A stretch of 64,000 bases of DNA, from the NCBI GenBank assembly GCA_003963145.1, contig RXJJ01000012.1, positions 99,728 to 163,727 on the forward strand, read 5' to 3'. The position numbers and the translations under genes were made by a program. The stretch is from Bradyrhizobiaceae bacterium. GTDB taxonomy: Bacteria; Pseudomonadota; Alphaproteobacteria; Rhizobiales; Xanthobacteraceae. A model generated the notes under the pieces. The model was not told the origin of the DNA, did not search any database, and was given only the letters and a program-made list of their open reading frames with translations. Numbering within the stretch: the first letter of the stretch is position 1; the number at the start of each line of letters is the position of its first letter. Shown here in pieces: positions 62,985 through 64,000 of this stretch.

Positions 62985-63232
62985 CGGGACCGTTATTGTG
63001 AATGTTGTTATCGTTAACGACAGATCCGCGGCAAAGGGGCCGGCCGGCATTTTGCCCGGCTTTTTGCGGTCTTGGTATGGCTTTAAAAGCGCACTGGCAA
63101 TAGGAAAGCGCCGGGGCACAACCGCCGCCCTTGCGGGGGCCGAAACACGGTGGCTAAACCCGCCGGAACATTTTATTTGATGTTATTCGCGCCGTTCCAT
63201 TGCCGTCCTCCCGCCGGGGAAATCGAGTCTCG

Positions 63233-64000
63233 ATGTCGAACAAGACCATTCTGGTGACAGGCGCAGCCGGCTTCATCGGCTTCCATCTGACGCAGCGCCT
63301 GTTGCAGGCGGGGCATGGCGTCGTCGGTGTTGACAATCTCAATGCCTATTACGATCCCAAACTGAAAGAGGCGCGGCTCAACCTGCTTCGCAACGATCCG
63401 AATTTCGCGTTCGTGCGCCTCGATCTTGCCGACCGCGCGGCGACAGCCGAACTCTTCGCCACCCATCATTTTCCGATAGTGGTTCATCTCGCGGCTCAGG
63501 CAGGGGTGCGTTATTCGCTGCAAAATGCGCCCGCCTATGTCGATGCCAATCTTGTCGGGTTTGGCAACGTGCTGGAAGGTTGCCGCCATAATGGCTGCAA
63601 ACATCTGTTGTTCGCATCGTCCTCCTCGGTTTATGGCGCCAACACCAAATTGCCTTTTTCGGTGCACGACAATGTCGATCACCCGGTCAGCCTCTATGCC
63701 GCAAGCAAGAAGGCTAACGAACTGATGGCGCATTCCTACAGCCATCTTTACGGTCTGCCGGCGACGGGGTTGCGCTTCTTCACGGTGTACGGAACCTGGG
63801 CGCGGCCGGACATGGCGATGTATCTGTTCGCCAATGCCATCGTGGAAGGCCGCCCGCTCAAGATATTCAATCACGGCGACATGCAGCGCGACTTTACTTA
63901 CGTCGATGACGTCACCGAGGCCGTTGTGCGGTTGATCGACCACGTACCGGCCGGTAACCCGAACTGGTCGGGCGAGCGTCCGGATCCAGCGACCTCGCGA
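63233..64000 (+). CDS. NAD-dependent epimerase, UDP-glucuronate 4-epimerase-like (cut by window end)
   Basis: The ATG at 63233 opens a frame still open at the right edge (256 residues seen). ILVTGAAGFIGFHLTQRLLQ is the NAD motif, LLFASSSSVYGANTKLPF and SLYAASKKANELMAHSYS give the catalytic Ser/Tyr-x3-Lys, and RFFTVYGTWARPDMAMYLFA with FNHGDMQRDFTYVDDVTEAV is typical of the UDP-glucuronate/UDP-glucose 4-epimerases of the LpsL/CapI group. It would supply UDP-galacturonate or a similar sugar for surface glycans. A 248-base gap separates it from the divergent flippase-like gene; it holds a weak hairpin with five T at 63043-63065. Confidence 0.9.
   Translation, partial: MSNKTILVTGAAGFIGFHLTQRLLQAGHGVVGVDNLNAYYDPKLKEARLNLLRNDPNFAFVRLDLADRAATAELFATHHFPIVVHLAAQAGVRYSLQNAPAYVDANLVGFGNVLEGCRHNGCKHLLFASSSSVYGANTKLPFSVHDNVDHPVSLYAASKKANELMAHSYSHLYGLPATGLRFFTVYGTWARPDMAMYLFANAIVEGRPLKIFNHGDMQRDFTYVDDVTEAVVRLIDHVPAGNPNWSGERPDPATSR

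Noticed and set aside
63043..63065. Short hairpin with five T in the leader of the last epimerase gene
   Set aside because: The stem is only five bases and no plus-strand gene precedes it; an attenuator is possible but unsupported.

Overview
The window looks like a chromosomal segment of an alphaproteobacterium of the order Hyphomicrobiales, most like the Bradyrhizobium / Afipia / Rhodopseudomonas group (Nitrobacteraceae). The grounds are high GC, alphaproteobacterial versions of ppc, hemE, metK, ahcY and purU, a bacteriophytochrome with an HWE kinase, sigma-EcfG-like promoters, and inverted intergenic repeats of a kind common in that group. I see no rRNA, tRNA, CRISPR array, transposase or replication origin. 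This placement is from pattern recognition, not a search.

Layout. 1-8.4 kb: small catabolic modules, each with its own divergent regulator (thioesterase/GNAT; LysR-pirin; TetR-cysteine hydrolase beside a flavin hydroxylase-like enzyme; LysR-mmsA). 8.7-10.8 kb: a Bug-type binding protein and an MFS carrier. 11-20.7 kb: tetrapyrrole genes hemC, hemE, heme oxygenase and hemD, interrupted by a general-stress cluster of small proteins (13.9-16.4 kb) with good sigma-EcfG-type promoters, and by ppc. 20.9-24.8 kb: acyltransferase, purU, and an ECF41 sigma factor whose carboxymuconolactone-decarboxylase partner carries a frameshift but keeps an exact ECF41-type promoter. 24.9-29.2 kb: the SAM cycle (HTH-methyltransferase, metK, ahcY). 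29.2-32.7 kb: an acquired segment. A DUF1254 gene is followed by a second copy of the ahcY 3' end with its terminator, then by an AT-rich group of two small membrane proteins and a HEPN-domain protein. 32.7-43.7 kb: envelope and accessory genes (L,D-transpeptidase, acyltransferase, alkylsulfatase behind a FixK/FNR-type box, arginase, PilZ, FAH hydrolase). 43.7-47.8 kb: MsbA-like ABC exporter, galE, heptosyltransferase I. 48-50.5 kb: bacteriophytochrome kinase. 50.6-55.8 kb: ketopantoate reductase, epoxide-hydrolase-like protein, ohr/ohrR, small stress proteins, NUDIX. 55.9-57.0 kb: a second AT-rich HEPN gene. 57-64 kb: the heptose pathway (gmhB, gmhA, heptosyltransferase, hldD, hldE), a flippase-like membrane protein and an epimerase cut by the window end.

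How the genes work together. GmhA, HldE, GmhB and HldD make ADP-heptose and two family-9 glycosyltransferases use it for LPS core, with GalE, the ABC exporter and the epimerase supplying sugars and export. HemC, HemD, HemE and heme oxygenase could feed biliverdin to the phytochrome. MetK and AhcY make SAM and clear SAH around an uncharacterised methyltransferase. The most unusual material is the ECF41 locus with a broken partner, the sigma-EcfG stress cluster, and two independent HEPN insertions, one tied to a duplicated ahcY 3' end. All family assignments come from visible motifs and remembered family features.
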